NCBI GenBank assembly: GCA_015978205.1
Contig: JADWMM010000001.1
Coordinates: 79,465 to 143,464 of the forward strand
Direction: 5' to 3'
Length of the DNA: 64,000 bases
Source: Alkaliphilus sp. NP8
GTDB lineage: Bacteria > Bacillota > Clostridia > Peptostreptococcales > Natronincolaceae
The notes below the pieces were generated by a model, which was not told the DNA's origin, did not search any database, and saw only the letters and a program-made list of their open reading frames with translations. Made by a program: the position numbers and the translations under genes. Below, piece after piece: positions 43,687-52,076 of the stretch (positions are counted from its first letter, which is position 1; the number at the start of each line of letters is the position of its first letter).

Positions 43687-44100
43687 TTACTTTTTATTAT
43701 AACCATTATTGCGTCTACCTGTACTACCTTTTTGCTTTACAGTAGAAATTTTTTCTTCGCTGTCCTTTAGAAATCTACTTAATTGATCTTCAAATGACAT
43801 TGAAGGTTTACTTTCTTTAGAATTATTCCAATCTACATCCACAGGTTTTACACTTTTCTTTTTAGGTAAAGCAGCTTGTTTAATAGACAAACTTACTTTT
43901 CCGTTAGGTTCAACAGATAAAACTTTTACTTTAACTGCTTGATTAGCTTTTAAGTAATCATTAATGTTTTTTACATAATCATCTGCTACTTCCGAAATAT
44001 GAACTAGCCCTGTTTTTCCTTCTCCTAGATCAATAAAAGCTCCAAAGTTTGTAATGCCTGAAACTTTGCCTTCTAATATTGCTCCTACCTTCACCGGCAT
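43687..44100 (-). CDS. yabR: S1-domain RNA-binding protein (YabR-like)
   Basis: A 137-residue protein with one N-terminal S1 OB-fold domain (MPVKVGAILEGKVSGITNFGAFIDLGEGKTGLVHISEVADDYV, about 1-72) and a basic, low-complexity tail ending RRNNGYNKK. B. subtilis YabR and the related GSP13-type proteins bind RNA or ribosomes. The frame opens at a TTG at 44121, but the SD AAGGAGG lies just inside it; the ATG at 44100 gives the family-typical N-terminus. It sits between divIC and ppx/gppA, as in many sporulating Firmicutes. The product is probably constitutive. Confidence 0.9.
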   Translation of the reverse strand: MPVKVGAILEGKVSGITNFGAFIDLGEGKTGLVHISEVADDYVKNINDYLKANQAVKVKVLSVEPNGKVSLSIKQAALPKKKSVKPVDVDWNNSKESKPSMSFEDQLSRFLKDSEEKISTVKQKGSTGRRNNGYNKK

Positions 44101-44185
44101 AACTTCAAAATCCTCCTTCAAAATACCTATATATTCGATATATATTATACCATAGACTTGCTAAAAGGTGTATACCTTTTTTTAT

Positions 44186-44488
44186 TTAAATATCTACATC
44201 ACTTACATCTATAAATAAAATTTCATTTTCTTTAACCATTTTTAATCGCTCACGAGCAATTCTTTCTATATATTCTTCTTCATCGCTATATTCTATTACA
44301 TTTTTCAAGGAATCTACATCACTTTGCAATGCTTCAAACTCTTGGGTTAATAAGCTTTCATATTCTAATAGATATTTCATTTCCTTATGCTGATCATAAA
44401 AAGTAGAAACAACAGAAAATATACCAACTATTAATATTAGTCTAGTTATCAGCTTCCCATAATTCCTTCTCTTTTTGACCTTTGGCAT
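44186..44488 (-). CDS. divIC: Septum formation initiator, DivIC/FtsB family
   Basis: A 100-residue bitopic division protein: a basic cytoplasmic N-terminus (PKVKKRRNYGK), one membrane helix (LITRLILIVGIFSVVSTFY, about 13-31), an extracytoplasmic leucine-zipper coiled coil (about 38-66) and a conserved C-terminal segment (EEEYIERIARERLKMVKENEILF, about 70-92) that marks the family. It would work with FtsL and DivIB to activate septal wall synthesis. The ATG has AAAGGAG upstream. Located between yabQ and yabR, the usual order. A weak AAAGGT/ACCTTT hairpin lies just after it. Confidence 0.92.
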   Translation of the reverse strand: MPKVKKRRNYGKLITRLILIVGIFSVVSTFYDQHKEMKYLLEYESLLTQEFEALQSDVDSLKNVIEYSDEEEYIERIARERLKMVKENEILFIDVSDVDI

Positions 44489-44505
44489 AAAGTTACACTC
44501 CTTTA

Positions 44506-45018
44506 TTATTTCTTCTTTAGATATTTATCTATGCTTTTTTTAGTATCTTTAGCAATATTAAAAGGCAATTTCCCAATCCTTCTTGTTTTATAGTATACAG
44601 GTTTTGCTTTGTCTTTACAATAAAAATATGGCCCCGATATTAGACATAACGCGACATCTAATGGATATCTAACTAATTTATACACATCATATAAAAAGTT
44701 TTTTATAGCTTTTAATATAAACATTAGTCCCTTCATTACTGGCTTGCTTAGAATGCTATGATAAAAAACTGCTCCTAATATAAAACCTAGAAAATTGTAG
44801 AATCGGATTGCTCCTTGGTTGCTAAATATTATTACATAAAATGCTACAACAAATATAAAGCCCCAAAATATTAAATCTTGTATCATGGTAGCTATCTTTT
44901 TAGGGTTAAACAGCAATCTAAAGATACGGTATAAATCGTACATAAACCCTATTAATATACCACCGTAAATAGTTGCAAGTAATATATAACTTTCCTGTAA
45001 TGTTGAATGTAAATTCAA
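44506..45018 (-). CDS. yabQ: Spore cortex membrane protein YabQ
   Basis: A 170-residue protein with about four membrane helices (ESYILLATIYGGILIGFMYDLY, IQDLIFWGFIFVVAFYVIIF, FLGFILGAVFYHSIL and an amphipathic following helix) and a basic C-terminus. YabQ is needed for cortex formation in B. subtilis and is made in the mother cell. A longer frame begins at 45150, but its extra 44 codons cross a hairpin and lack a ribosome site; a TTG at 45018 is preceded by GAGGTGA at ideal distance and gives the family start LNLHSTLQESYILL. It lies between yabP and divIC. Confidence 0.9.
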   Translation of the reverse strand: MNLHSTLQESYILLATIYGGILIGFMYDLYRIFRLLFNPKKIATMIQDLIFWGFIFVVAFYVIIFSNQGAIRFYNFLGFILGAVFYHSILSKPVMKGLMFILKAIKNFLYDVYKLVRYPLDVALCLISGPYFYCKDKAKPVYYKTRRIGKLPFNIAKDTKKSIDKYLKKK

Positions 45019-45130
45019 TTTTATCACCTCAAACAAGGTTATATTTAATGATATTAATATCTTATGTAAGTATAACTTGTCAGGTGACAAAAATTTTTTT
45101 ATATAAAAACAAGAAATATAACATAAAAGA

Positions 45131-45173
45131 ACGACTCTCAACTGTAACATAGAAAATGTACAGCAAGAATCGT
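45131..45173 (-). other. Intercistronic hairpin containing an AGAATCGTCC motif
   Basis: Imperfect stem: ACGACTCTCAACTGTAACAT (45131-45150) pairs with ATGTACAGCAAGAATCGT (45155-45173) around AGAA. It lies after yabP and before yabQ. There is no T-run on the minus strand, so it is not a plain terminator; it may be an mRNA processing or stability element. The motif resembles the loop of the prsA terminator at 51016-51053. Confidence 0.45.
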
Positions 45174-45211
45174 CCCTAATTCATATAATTTGTCGAAGTT
45201 TAAAACTTTTA

Positions 45212-45529
45212 CTACTTAAACATTTTTCCTAATAAACCTGAACTTTTCTCTCCAAAGCTTTGTCTGTCACTGTAACTTAGAGAGTTTAAAACACCTTTTA
45301 CTGACACATTCCCATCTTCTACATTTAATTTGCTAACGTCTAAATCTTCTCCTTTTATAGTAAGTATCCCTTCTACTGTTTGTAGTACTATTAGTTCATC
45401 ATTAAAATTATCTACACGTTCTACACCTGAAATACTAAGTTTCTCTCTGTTTTCTAGTATTATACTATGATTTTTACTTCTAGATGTTCTGTTTTCTTCC
45501 AAAGTTACCACCTTCCCATTCTTAGGCAT
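45212..45529 (-). CDS. yabP: Sporulation protein YabP
   Basis: A 105-residue protein with the YabP/YqfC fold: a short polar N-terminus, then an all-beta domain (ILENREKLSISGVERVDNFNDELIVLQTVEGILTIKGEDLDVSKLNVEDGNVSVKGVLNSLSYSD, about 25-88). It is required for cortex formation in B. subtilis along with YabQ and is under sigma-E control there. The upstream region has a loose sigma-E-like pair (GAATAATT and CATTCTTA) that I would not insist on. It is separated from yabQ by an intercistronic hairpin. Confidence 0.92.
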   Translation of the reverse strand: MPKNGKVVTLEENRTSRSKNHSIILENREKLSISGVERVDNFNDELIVLQTVEGILTIKGEDLDVSKLNVEDGNVSVKGVLNSLSYSDRQSFGEKSSGLLGKMFK

Positions 45530-45580
45530 ATATAGCTTTCCTTAATATTATTTATGATTAAGAATGAGAAATTAGAACAA

Positions 45581-46594
45581 TTATTCCCAAAGTTTAACTA
45601 GCTTAACATCTTTAAAGTAATGATTAATAATTTCTTCAGCGTTTTTACCATCTTCTGCCATTTGATATGCACCCCATTGGCTCATTCCTACTCCATGACC
45701 ATAGCCTAAACCACTCATATTCACTGTATCACCTTCTACAGATACAGACTCTAGCTTTGTTGACTTCATTTTAGTACTATCTAATGATTTTCTAAAATCT
45801 GGAGCACTTAATGTTTCTTCTCCTATTTTTAGTTCTGTAGCTCTACCGGAAGGACCTTGTTTTATTATTTCTATACTACTAAAATCAGTAGGGTTCTTTC
45901 CTAATTCTTGCATAGCTGCTTGTATTTCACCTTTACTAAAACTTTGAGTCCAGTTAGCATCCTCATCTGGAGCTTCCTGGGAATCTGGAGATTCTACTGA
46001 TTGAATATATGCTGGCTCTTCATCGTCATAGCCTAGTCCTTCTTTGGCTGTTGCAGTTACACCACCGGCATGTGAGTGAAACCAAGCCTTTACATATTCT
46101 CCATTATACGCTAGCACCTGTCCTCTAGTATTTGCGACAGCCTGTGTTATACTTTCATTAATTTCATTTGCATTCCAAGCCTGTGCCTCTTCTATATCTG
46201 TAGAAACATGAGCTCCTTCGTATTGGGATTGACCTTTATCTGTAATAAATTCCATAACAAAGGTTCTGGCTAATATAGCCTGAGCTTCTAATGCTTCTGC
46301 TGGAAAATCATTACTCATTTCTCCAGCCAATACTCCTGAAACATAATCTTCAAACTTCATTTCTTCAACTCTTTGTCCTTCGGTTAAATATACATTAAGA
46401 CTTGGCTCTTGATTGTCTCCTACATTAATATCGTCTGGAATAGGTGGCTTTTCTACATCTTCTGTTTCTTCTACCTTTTGAGGAATTTGGTTTTCATTAT
46501 CTTCCTGTGGCCTTTCCGATGGCTGACACCCAGCTATAGACACTATAAGTAATAGAATAGTTAATATTAAACTTATTTTTTTATATTTTTGCAT
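45581..46594 (-). CDS. SpoIID/LytB-domain lipoprotein (lytic transglycosylase-like)
   Basis: A 337-residue lipoprotein (signal and lipobox LILTILLLIVSIAGC; mature cysteine about residue 23). An acidic linker precedes a SpoIID/LytB domain (about 65-335): EDYVSGVLAGEMSNDFPAEALEAQAILARTFV with the catalytic-type glutamate in GEM, WFHSHAGGVTATAKEGLGYDDEEPAYIQSVESPD, and the terminal GLGYGHGVGMSQWGAYQMAEDGKNAEEIINHYF. SpoIID cleaves glycan strands denuded of stem peptides during engulfment. The frame opens at 46612, but AAGGAGG sits right before the ATG at 46594. Whether it is the engulfment SpoIID itself or a paralogue cannot be settled here; the yab-cluster position is unusual for the former. 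Confidence 0.88.
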   Translation of the reverse strand: MQKYKKISLILTILLLIVSIAGCQPSERPQEDNENQIPQKVEETEDVEKPPIPDDINVGDNQEPSLNVYLTEGQRVEEMKFEDYVSGVLAGEMSNDFPAEALEAQAILARTFVMEFITDKGQSQYEGAHVSTDIEEAQAWNANEINESITQAVANTRGQVLAYNGEYVKAWFHSHAGGVTATAKEGLGYDDEEPAYIQSVESPDSQEAPDEDANWTQSFSKGEIQAAMQELGKNPTDFSSIEIIKQGPSGRATELKIGEETLSAPDFRKSLDSTKMKSTKLESVSVEGDTVNMSGLGYGHGVGMSQWGAYQMAEDGKNAEEIINHYFKDVKLVKLWE

Positions 46595-46667
46595 ATAAAT
46601 CCTCCTTAACATTTACTGTGTATTTAGTATGTTTCAGAATGTGGACATATATGCATATGCAAATTTC

Positions 46668-46910
46668 CTATTCTAAAATTTTATACATATCCTTTGCAGA
46701 ATCCTTAGTTACATGATCAAAAGTATTAGTCACTTCCGCTTTAAATGTTTTATCTCCAAATTTAATTTCAATAATATCACCAACTGTAACTTCTACACCT
46801 GGTTTAACTACTTTACCATTAATAGAAACTCTGCCACCTTCACATGCTTCTTTTGCTACAGTTCTTCTTTTTATTATTCTTGAATTTTTTAAGTATTTGT
46901 CTAATCTCAT
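46668..46910 (-). CDS. rqcP: S4-domain RNA-binding protein RqcP
   Basis: An 80-residue protein that is essentially one S4 domain (MRLDKYLKNSRIIKRRTVAKEACEGGRVSINGKVVKPGVEVTVGDIIEIKFG) followed by a short tail. It matches RqcP/YabO (Hsp15-like), which binds the 50S-tRNA complex and helps RqcH add C-terminal alanine tails to stalled nascent chains. The frame is open from 46946, but AGGAGG lies 7 bases before the ATG at 46910 and the earlier codons cross the hup terminator. It sits between hup and the SpoIID-like gene. Confidence 0.92.
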   Translation of the reverse strand: MRLDKYLKNSRIIKRRTVAKEACEGGRVSINGKVVKPGVEVTVGDIIEIKFGDKTFKAEVTNTFDHVTKDSAKDMYKILE

Positions 46911-46924
46911 AATATAACCTCCTA

Positions 46925-46970
46925 TAAAAAAGCAACCTAATAACAATAGATATTGTCAGTAGATTGCTTA
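46925..46970 (-). terminator. Terminator after hup
   Basis: Nineteen-position stem: AAGCAATCTACTGACAATA pairs with TATTGTTATTAGGTTGCTT with one mismatch and two G-T pairs, followed on the minus strand by six T. It ends just before the rqcP ribosome site. Confidence 0.82.
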
Positions 46971-46989
46971 AATTCTTTATTAAAGTAAG

Positions 46990-47028
46990 GAATAAGTAAT
47001 TTATATGTTTATATTAAATTACTTATTC
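46990..47028 (-). repeat. Perfect 14-bp inverted repeat spanning the hup stop codon
   Basis: GAATAAGTAATTTA (46990-47003) and TAAATTACTTATTC (47015-47028). The hup stop codon (47019-47021) lies inside one arm. There is no T-run after it. It may protect the mRNA 3' end or form a stacked structure with the terminator just beyond. Confidence 0.6.
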
Positions 47029-47297
47029 ATTTTCTCTTTAAGAGTTTTTCCTGCTTTGAATACAGGTGCTTTTGAAGCTGGAATTTGAATAACTTGCTCT
47101 GGGTTTCTTGGGTTTCTTCCTTGTCTTGGTTTTCTTTCTCTAACTTCAAATGTACCGAAACCTACTAATTGTACCTTATCGTCTGATACTAACGCTTCTT
47201 CTACAGACTCCATAAATGCATTTAAAGCAGCCTCTGTATCTTTCTTTGTTAATTCAGCTTTCTCTGCCATTTTAGCAACTAATTCAGCTTTGTTCAT
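47019..47297 (-). CDS. hup: HU-family DNA-binding protein
   Basis: A 92-residue histone-like protein: two N-terminal helices (MNKAELVAKMAEKAELTKKDTEAALNAFMESVEEAL) for dimerisation and the DNA-binding beta arm (GFGTFEVRERKPRQGRNPRNPEQVIQIPASKAPVFKAGKTLKE) with the conserved RNP at the arm tip. It bends and compacts DNA. The gene has somewhat higher GC and biased codons, as expected for an abundant protein. It is preceded by AAGGAGGAATT and followed by two hairpins, the second a clear terminator. Family identity is certain; which HU paralogue is unknown. Confidence 0.97.
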   Translation of the reverse strand: MNKAELVAKMAEKAELTKKDTEAALNAFMESVEEALVSDDKVQLVGFGTFEVRERKPRQGRNPRNPEQVIQIPASKAPVFKAGKTLKEKMNK

Positions 47298-47429
47298 TTG
47301 TAAATTCCTCCTTAATATTAATAGTACGTATAATTTTATTCTATTTTATTTTTAAAAATCCTTCTTTTTTATTGAATTATAATGACTTTTTTGAAAAAGT
47401 ATTATAATTTACAATAATTTTACAGATTT

Positions 47430-48500
47430 TTATTGATTCTTCAATGCTTTCTCTTTGCTTTTTTGCTCAGCCCATATTCTAGCAACGTCTTCTTCACTTT
47501 TTGCATTTTTATCTCCAAAAACATGTGGATGTCTAAAAATCAATTTATTACATATGCCGTGAATCACATCCTCTACTCTGAATGATCCTCTTTCTTTTGC
47601 TATTTGACTATGAAAAATAACTTGCAGTAGTACATCTCCTAATTCTTCTTCAAGTAAAGCCTCATCTTCCATATCTATAGCCTCTAGCACTTCATTAGAT
47701 TCTTCCAGTAAATATGGCTTTAAGCTTTGGTGTGTCTGCTTTATATCCCAAGGGCACCCTTCTTTACCTCTTAATCTTTCCATTATTTGTACTAAATTAT
47801 TCATATTGTAATATTTTTTTTGATTATTTTCAACCTTTTTTATGAAAATAGTTGTTAAATAGTCTATCCAGCCTAGTCTATCTAGTTCATATAGAGGTAT
47901 TTTTACGATTTTTTGTAACTCTGGTACCCCTGCGGCCTTCACAACATATATTTCTTGCTCATCATCATAATAGTTCATAAGTTCTAATTTTATGTCCGAT
48001 GCAATAGATTGATCGTATACTTGAGTTATTATATTATCCACATTAGCGTCTGGCTTATGTTTATCTAACTGAAGTCCATCTATTAACTGAAAACCATCTA
48101 CAGGATCCATTTCCAAAGCCATAAACATAGCATCTACAAAACTCATAGCTGGATATACTTGTTTCTCTATATTTTCATTTTTACAAATTTCAGCTATAAA
48201 CTGAACGCTATTTTCTGCAACAAAAGGATGCCCCGGAACTGCATATAATACGTCACCTTTTTTAGCTTCTTCTATTACACTTCTAGCTATATGATTATAT
48301 ACTGCATCAAAATCATCGTATTCATCATAAGCATAATCAAAAGTTTTAAATTTTATACCTTCTTGCTTTAAATATGAAACTACTGGGTGCTTTTCCGTTC
48401 TTAAAAATATATTATTATGATTTTTCATAGCTTCATATATAGCTAAAGTTAAGTGTTCCTTCCCACCTGGACCTAAACCTACAATCGTAACCTTTCCCAT
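47430..48500 (-). CDS. yabN: YabN-like tetrapyrrole-methylase/MazG protein, short form
   Basis: A 356-residue fusion: an N-terminal SAM-dependent tetrapyrrole methylase-like domain (MGKVTIVGLGPGGKEHLTLAIYEAM, then GDVLYAVPGHPFVAE and YPAMSFVDAMFMALEMDP, about 1-210) and a C-terminal MazG all-alpha pyrophosphohydrolase (MERLRGKEGCPWDIKQTHQSLKPYLLEESNEVLEAI, EELGDVLLQVIFHSQIA, about 240-350) with the EExxE and ExxD metal ligands. It should hydrolyse non-canonical NTPs. As I recall, B. subtilis YabN is about 490 residues with a longer MazG part; here a single MazG module is present. The 132-base gap before hup contains no remnant of the missing part, so this is a genuinely short form rather than a frameshift. 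Confidence 0.9.
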   Translation of the reverse strand: MGKVTIVGLGPGGKEHLTLAIYEAMKNHNNIFLRTEKHPVVSYLKQEGIKFKTFDYAYDEYDDFDAVYNHIARSVIEEAKKGDVLYAVPGHPFVAENSVQFIAEICKNENIEKQVYPAMSFVDAMFMALEMDPVDGFQLIDGLQLDKHKPDANVDNIITQVYDQSIASDIKLELMNYYDDEQEIYVVKAAGVPELQKIVKIPLYELDRLGWIDYLTTIFIKKVENNQKKYYNMNNLVQIMERLRGKEGCPWDIKQTHQSLKPYLLEESNEVLEAIDMEDEALLEEELGDVLLQVIFHSQIAKERGSFRVEDVIHGICNKLIFRHPHVFGDKNAKSEEDVARIWAEQKSKEKALKNQ

Positions 48501-48549
48501 ATCTACATTCCTTTCTTTCTAAAATTGCTTATGCCTTTAAACTAAAAAT

Positions 48550-50157
48550 TTACTTTAATAGTTTAGTTTTCTTAAGAATTTTAGCCAACTTATCCCCTTT
48601 AGGCATAAGCTTAAGCTCCTGCTCTCTAATAGAACCTGTTAAAAGAAGCATTAAACCATAAGCTATTATACCTACACCTATGGAAAGAACAGTAGCTAAA
48701 GTATTCCCTAGCATTGTGTAAGCTGCTTTATAAGTAAAGTAAACTAATATTCCCATAGTACCTGCAGAAATAACTGGCTTTAATATAGATTGAACAAAGC
48801 TGAATTTTACATCTATATGTTTTTTAATAGCTATAAAGTTTAAAAGGGATGCAACTGTATATGCAGTTACTGTACCTAATGCTGCACCTTTTACATTTAA
48901 TTCAGGAATACCTACTAAAGTATAAGTTACAACTAGTTTTGATAAAGCACCTATTAGAAGGTTCCTTACAGGTATATCTTGTCTGCCAAGTCCTTGTAAT
49001 ATGCCAGTTAATGCTTGTACCATACATAACGTTAAAGTCGCAAAAGATAAAAATAATAAAATCTGTCCAGCTGAAGCAGGTTCATCTGGAAAAAGCATAT
49101 TCATAATTGGAGTTGACAGTACTGATAATCCTACAAAAGCAGGCAATCCGATCATCATAGAAACTCTAACTGCTGATTTTACATCTCTTTTTACACCTTG
49201 TATATTATTTTTAACTACATTTTCTGAGATAATAGGCACAATACTCATTGATATTGCTGCAGTTAATACTGGTGGAAGCTGAATTAATGTTGCAGCCATT
49301 CCTGTTAATTGACCAAAAAGACTATTTGCTTGTTCATAGCTAAAACCAGAAGCTTGAAGTCTTCTTAATACTACCATTGAATCTACCATATTAGTTAAAG
49401 GTAATACAGCAGCTCCTAAAGTAATAGGAATAGCTATTCTCATTAAGTCTTTAGTTATACTTTTAGCAGATTCTTTACGATAATTTTCTAGTGGCTGAAA
49501 TTCTGAAATAATCTTTTTTCTCTTTCTAGCATATATAATTAGCACAGTTATAAGTCCTGTAATAGCTCCTGCTGTGGCACCAAACGAAGCCCCTGCAGCT
49601 CCAAATTCAGTACCAAGGTTTAATAATACTGTTGCAAGTATTAATCCTAATATTACTCTTCCTAGCTGCTCTATTACTTGTGATATAGCAGTAGGAGCCA
49701 TGTTCTTAAGTCCTTGAAAATATCCTCTGTATGCTGCCATTAAAGGAACAAATAATAACGCTGGAGAAAGTGACAGTACAGCATAGTATGCACGTGGGCT
49801 TTTAACCACATTGTTAACTAAAAAATTAGCACCTAAACTTAAAATTAAGAAACTTACTATTCCTAACGCAGATAAAATTCCAAAAGAAACCTTAAATACT
49901 CTATGACCACCTCTTATATCTCCTACAGCTCTTTTTTCTGAAACTAGCTTTGAAATAGCTGTTGGAAATCCTGCTGCTGAAAATGATAATAAAAATGTAT
50001 ATATTGGATAAGCTACCTGATAATAGCCTACACCTTCTGATCCTATAATATTTGCAAGAGGTATCCTGAAAAATGCTCCTGCTATTTTCACTAAAATTCC
50101 TGCTATTCCTAATATAAATGCACCCTTTAAAAAGGCATCCTTATTGTCGTTTAACAT
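48550..50157 (-). CDS. SpoVB/MurJ-like lipid flippase (MOP superfamily)
   Basis: A 535-residue polytopic protein with about fourteen membrane helices, of the polysaccharide biosynthesis/SpoVB family. The N-terminal GAFILGIAGILVKIAGAFFRIPLANIIGSEGVGYYQVAYPIYTFLLSFSAAGFPTAISKLV is diagnostic. Relatives flip lipid II or other undecaprenyl-linked precursors; YabM/SpoVB/MurJ-type proteins share the fold. Its position between mazG/yabN and spoVT matches B. subtilis yabM-yabN. It is too far from the capsule operon to be its obvious Wzx. The ATG has AGGAGG upstream. Confidence 0.93.
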   Translation of the reverse strand: MLNDNKDAFLKGAFILGIAGILVKIAGAFFRIPLANIIGSEGVGYYQVAYPIYTFLLSFSAAGFPTAISKLVSEKRAVGDIRGGHRVFKVSFGILSALGIVSFLILSLGANFLVNNVVKSPRAYYAVLSLSPALLFVPLMAAYRGYFQGLKNMAPTAISQVIEQLGRVILGLILATVLLNLGTEFGAAGASFGATAGAITGLITVLIIYARKRKKIISEFQPLENYRKESAKSITKDLMRIAIPITLGAAVLPLTNMVDSMVVLRRLQASGFSYEQANSLFGQLTGMAATLIQLPPVLTAAISMSIVPIISENVVKNNIQGVKRDVKSAVRVSMMIGLPAFVGLSVLSTPIMNMLFPDEPASAGQILLFLSFATLTLCMVQALTGILQGLGRQDIPVRNLLIGALSKLVVTYTLVGIPELNVKGAALGTVTAYTVASLLNFIAIKKHIDVKFSFVQSILKPVISAGTMGILVYFTYKAAYTMLGNTLATVLSIGVGIIAYGLMLLLTGSIREQELKLMPKGDKLAKILKKTKLLK

Positions 50158-50301
50158 AATTAATGTATCCTCCTATTTATATAATTTATACTTAAATAAA
50201 TTATACATAATCCCTAAGTTATAAAAATGTAATATTTTAAACAAATAATTTTAGATTTCTATATTTATTTTATTAAGCATTATTATATTATACCAAAATC
50301 A

Positions 50302-50337
50302 ACAAAAAAAATCATCCCCTGAAAGTTTCAGGGGATT
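50302..50337 (-). terminator. Terminator after spoVT
   Basis: CCCCTGAAA/TTTCAGGGG stem (50316-50335) with a tiny loop, followed on the minus strand by eight T. Confidence 0.85.
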
Positions 50338-50356
50338 TAATTTTAATTTATGTTTA

Positions 50357-50905
50357 CTATTCCATTTGTTTTGATAAAAAAGCCGCAGCAGTTGAAACTA
50401 TTTTTTCTTCAACTTCTCCCATAGTTACTCCTTTTTCTTTAGAGAATAATATAACAGTTCCTATTGGATCACCATGTGTTACAATTGGTACTACAACCTG
50501 TGATGTATATTCTTCTACATCATTTTCATTATCTGTGATTTCTATCATTTTTTTATCTTCATTCGCAACTAATGACTCTCTATATTCCATAATCTTTTCT
50601 AAAGATTTACTTACTCCTTTTTCTAAGTATTGCTTCTTGGATGTACCAGACACTGCTATAACAGTATCTCTATCCGTTACTATTGCAGTATGATTTAAAG
50701 CTTCATGAAGAGATTCTGCATATTCAGTAGCAAATTCGCTTAACTCTCCTATAGGAGAATATTTTTTCAAAATAACTTCTCCATCTCTTCCAGTGAAAAT
50801 TTCAAGAGGGTCACCTTCTCTAATCCTTAGTGTCCTTCTAATTTCTTTAGGTATAACTACTCTTCCTAAATCATCTATTCTTCTTACAATGCCTGTTGCT
50901 TTCAA
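50357..50905 (-). CDS. spoVT: Stage V sporulation protein T (AbrB/GAF regulator)
   Basis: A 182-residue transcription factor. The N-terminal swapped-hairpin AbrB domain is unmistakable (MKATGIVRRIDDLGRVVIPKEIRRTLRIREGDPLEIF, 1-37); the C-terminal GAF-like domain (about 55-180) modulates it. SpoVT tunes sigma-G-dependent genes in the forespore. It starts at TTG with AGGAGGG upstream. A sigma-G-like promoter (TGAATA, 18 bases, AATAATA; -10 imperfect) lies about 50 bases upstream, in line with known sigma-G control in B. subtilis. Length matches the family. Confidence 0.96.
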   Translation of the reverse strand: MKATGIVRRIDDLGRVVIPKEIRRTLRIREGDPLEIFTGRDGEVILKKYSPIGELSEFATEYAESLHEALNHTAIVTDRDTVIAVSGTSKKQYLEKGVSKSLEKIMEYRESLVANEDKKMIEITDNENDVEEYTSQVVVPIVTHGDPIGTVILFSKEKGVTMGEVEEKIVSTAAAFLSKQME

Positions 50906-50951
50906 TCTAACTCCCTCCTAAATATGTCTAAATTATGTACTGTTGTAATAC

Positions 50952-50982
50952 TATTATTTTACCAATAGTGGTTTTTTATTCA
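50952..50982 (-). promoter_or_regulatory. Possible sigma-G promoter of spoVT
   Basis: Minus-strand TGAATA matches the sigma-G -35 consensus; AATAATA matches 5 of 7 bases of CATACTA after an 18-base spacer. Known regulation of spoVT in Bacillus supports the call; the -10 match is only moderate. Confidence 0.4.
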
Positions 50983-51009
50983 TGATATAAAATTATTTTC
51001 AAAAAATAA

Positions 51010-51058
51010 AAACAAAAATGCCACACCAGAGAACCGTCTCCGTTGTGGCATTTCTTTT
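51010..51058 (-). terminator. Terminator after prsA with AGAACCGTCTCC loop
   Basis: Ten-base-pair perfect stem AAATGCCACA (51016-51025)/TGTGGCATTT (51044-51053) with an 18-base loop that contains AGAGAACCGTCTCC, followed on the minus strand by a T-rich tract. The loop itself could form a small GAGA/TCTC hairpin. Confidence 0.82.
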
Positions 51059-51059
51059 T

Positions 51060-52028
51060 TTATAAGTCTTCTTTTTTAACTATATCTGCTTCTTCCATTA
51101 CAGTAGTTATATGTGTTTGATAATCTTGTTGTTTAAGATGATCTTTTATAACATCCTTTGCCTCTTCAAAGGATGTAGTTGCTTCTTCTTTTTTGTCTTT
51201 TACTACAATAACATGATATCCATAATCAGTTTTAACCGGATCACTTATTTCTCCTATTTCTAAAGCAAATGCTGCTTCTTCAAATTCTTTTACCATCCTA
51301 CCTTTTCCAAAGTATCCTAAGTCTCCACCACTTTGATCCGCATTAGGTTCTGTAGAATATTCTCCTGCAAGAGTAGCAAAATCCTCTCCTGCTTCAAGTT
51401 TTTCTATAACTTCTTTTGCAGTTTCTTCTTCATCTACTAATATATGCTTTGCACTTACCTGTTCTCCTTGTGCAAACATATCTGGATTATCATCATAAAA
51501 AGCTTGTGCCGCTTCATCTGATATCTCTAAGTTTTCTAAATAAAACTGTGTATATTTATAACCAAGCAAATCACTTTTAATCTGACTTTTTATAAACTCA
51601 TCATCTATTTCATTTTTTTCTATAAGTTCTTTATAATCTTCGTCTTCTTCCATTGGTACACTGTGATTCTGTTTATATGCTTCTTCAAGTTCTGCTTCAT
51701 CTACTGTAATATTGTTTTCTGCTGCTTTTTCAGCTATTATTTCTGTTAAAATTAAAGTATCTAATACATCAGACTTAAGGTTATCTAATAAAGTCATACC
51801 TTCACCTTGGTCTTTGTTTAGCATTTCATCACTTAAGTTATACGCATCACGAGCTATTGTTAAATAGTAATTCAATAATTTATCATATTCTTCTTCGGAA
51901 ATTTCAGTGTCGTTAACTACTGCTACTACGCCTTCACTTAAACCTCCATTAGTAGAACATGCAGTAACTAACATAGTCATAGTAAGTACTCCTATAATAA
52001 GTGCTATAAATTTGTTTTTTATATTCAA
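51060..52028 (-). CDS. prsA: PrsA-like foldase lipoprotein (parvulin peptidyl-prolyl isomerase)
   Basis: A 322-residue lipoprotein (signal [16 protein letters not shown], lipidated cysteine about 24). A SurA/PrsA-type N-terminal helical chaperone region (about 30-185) is followed by one parvulin domain ([79 protein letters not shown], about 190-290) with the expected catalytic histidines. It folds exported proteins at the outer face of the membrane. It starts at TTG with GAGAGGATGG upstream. It lies 49 bases after mfd with no clear terminator between, so readthrough is likely. Terminator at 51010-51058. Confidence 0.93.
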   Translation of the reverse strand: MNIKNKFIALIIGVLTMTMLVTACSTNGGLSEGVVAVVNDTEISEEEYDKLLNYYLTIARDAYNLSDEMLNKDQGEGMTLLDNLKSDVLDTLILTEIIAEKAAENNITVDEAELEEAYKQNHSVPMEEDEDYKELIEKNEIDDEFIKSQIKSDLLGYKYTQFYLENLEISDEAAQAFYDDNPDMFAQGEQVSAKHILVDEEETAKEVIEKLEAGEDFATLAGEYSTEPNADQSGGDLGYFGKGRMVKEFEEAAFALEIGEISDPVKTDYGYHVIVVKDKKEEATTSFEEAKDVIKDHLKQQDYQTHITTVMEEADIVKKEDL

Positions 52029-52076
52029 TTTAATACCATCCTCTCTTGTTTTGTAAGCCTTTATTGTATATTATAT

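Noticed and set aside
45019..45150. Upstream start of YabQ at 45150
   Set aside because: The N-terminal extension crosses an intercistronic hairpin, has no ribosome site and is not part of the YabQ family; TTG at 45018 has GAGGTGA.
47298..47429. Frameshifted remainder of yabN downstream of its stop
   Set aside because: The 132-base gap is AT-rich and contains no MazG-like coding in any frame.
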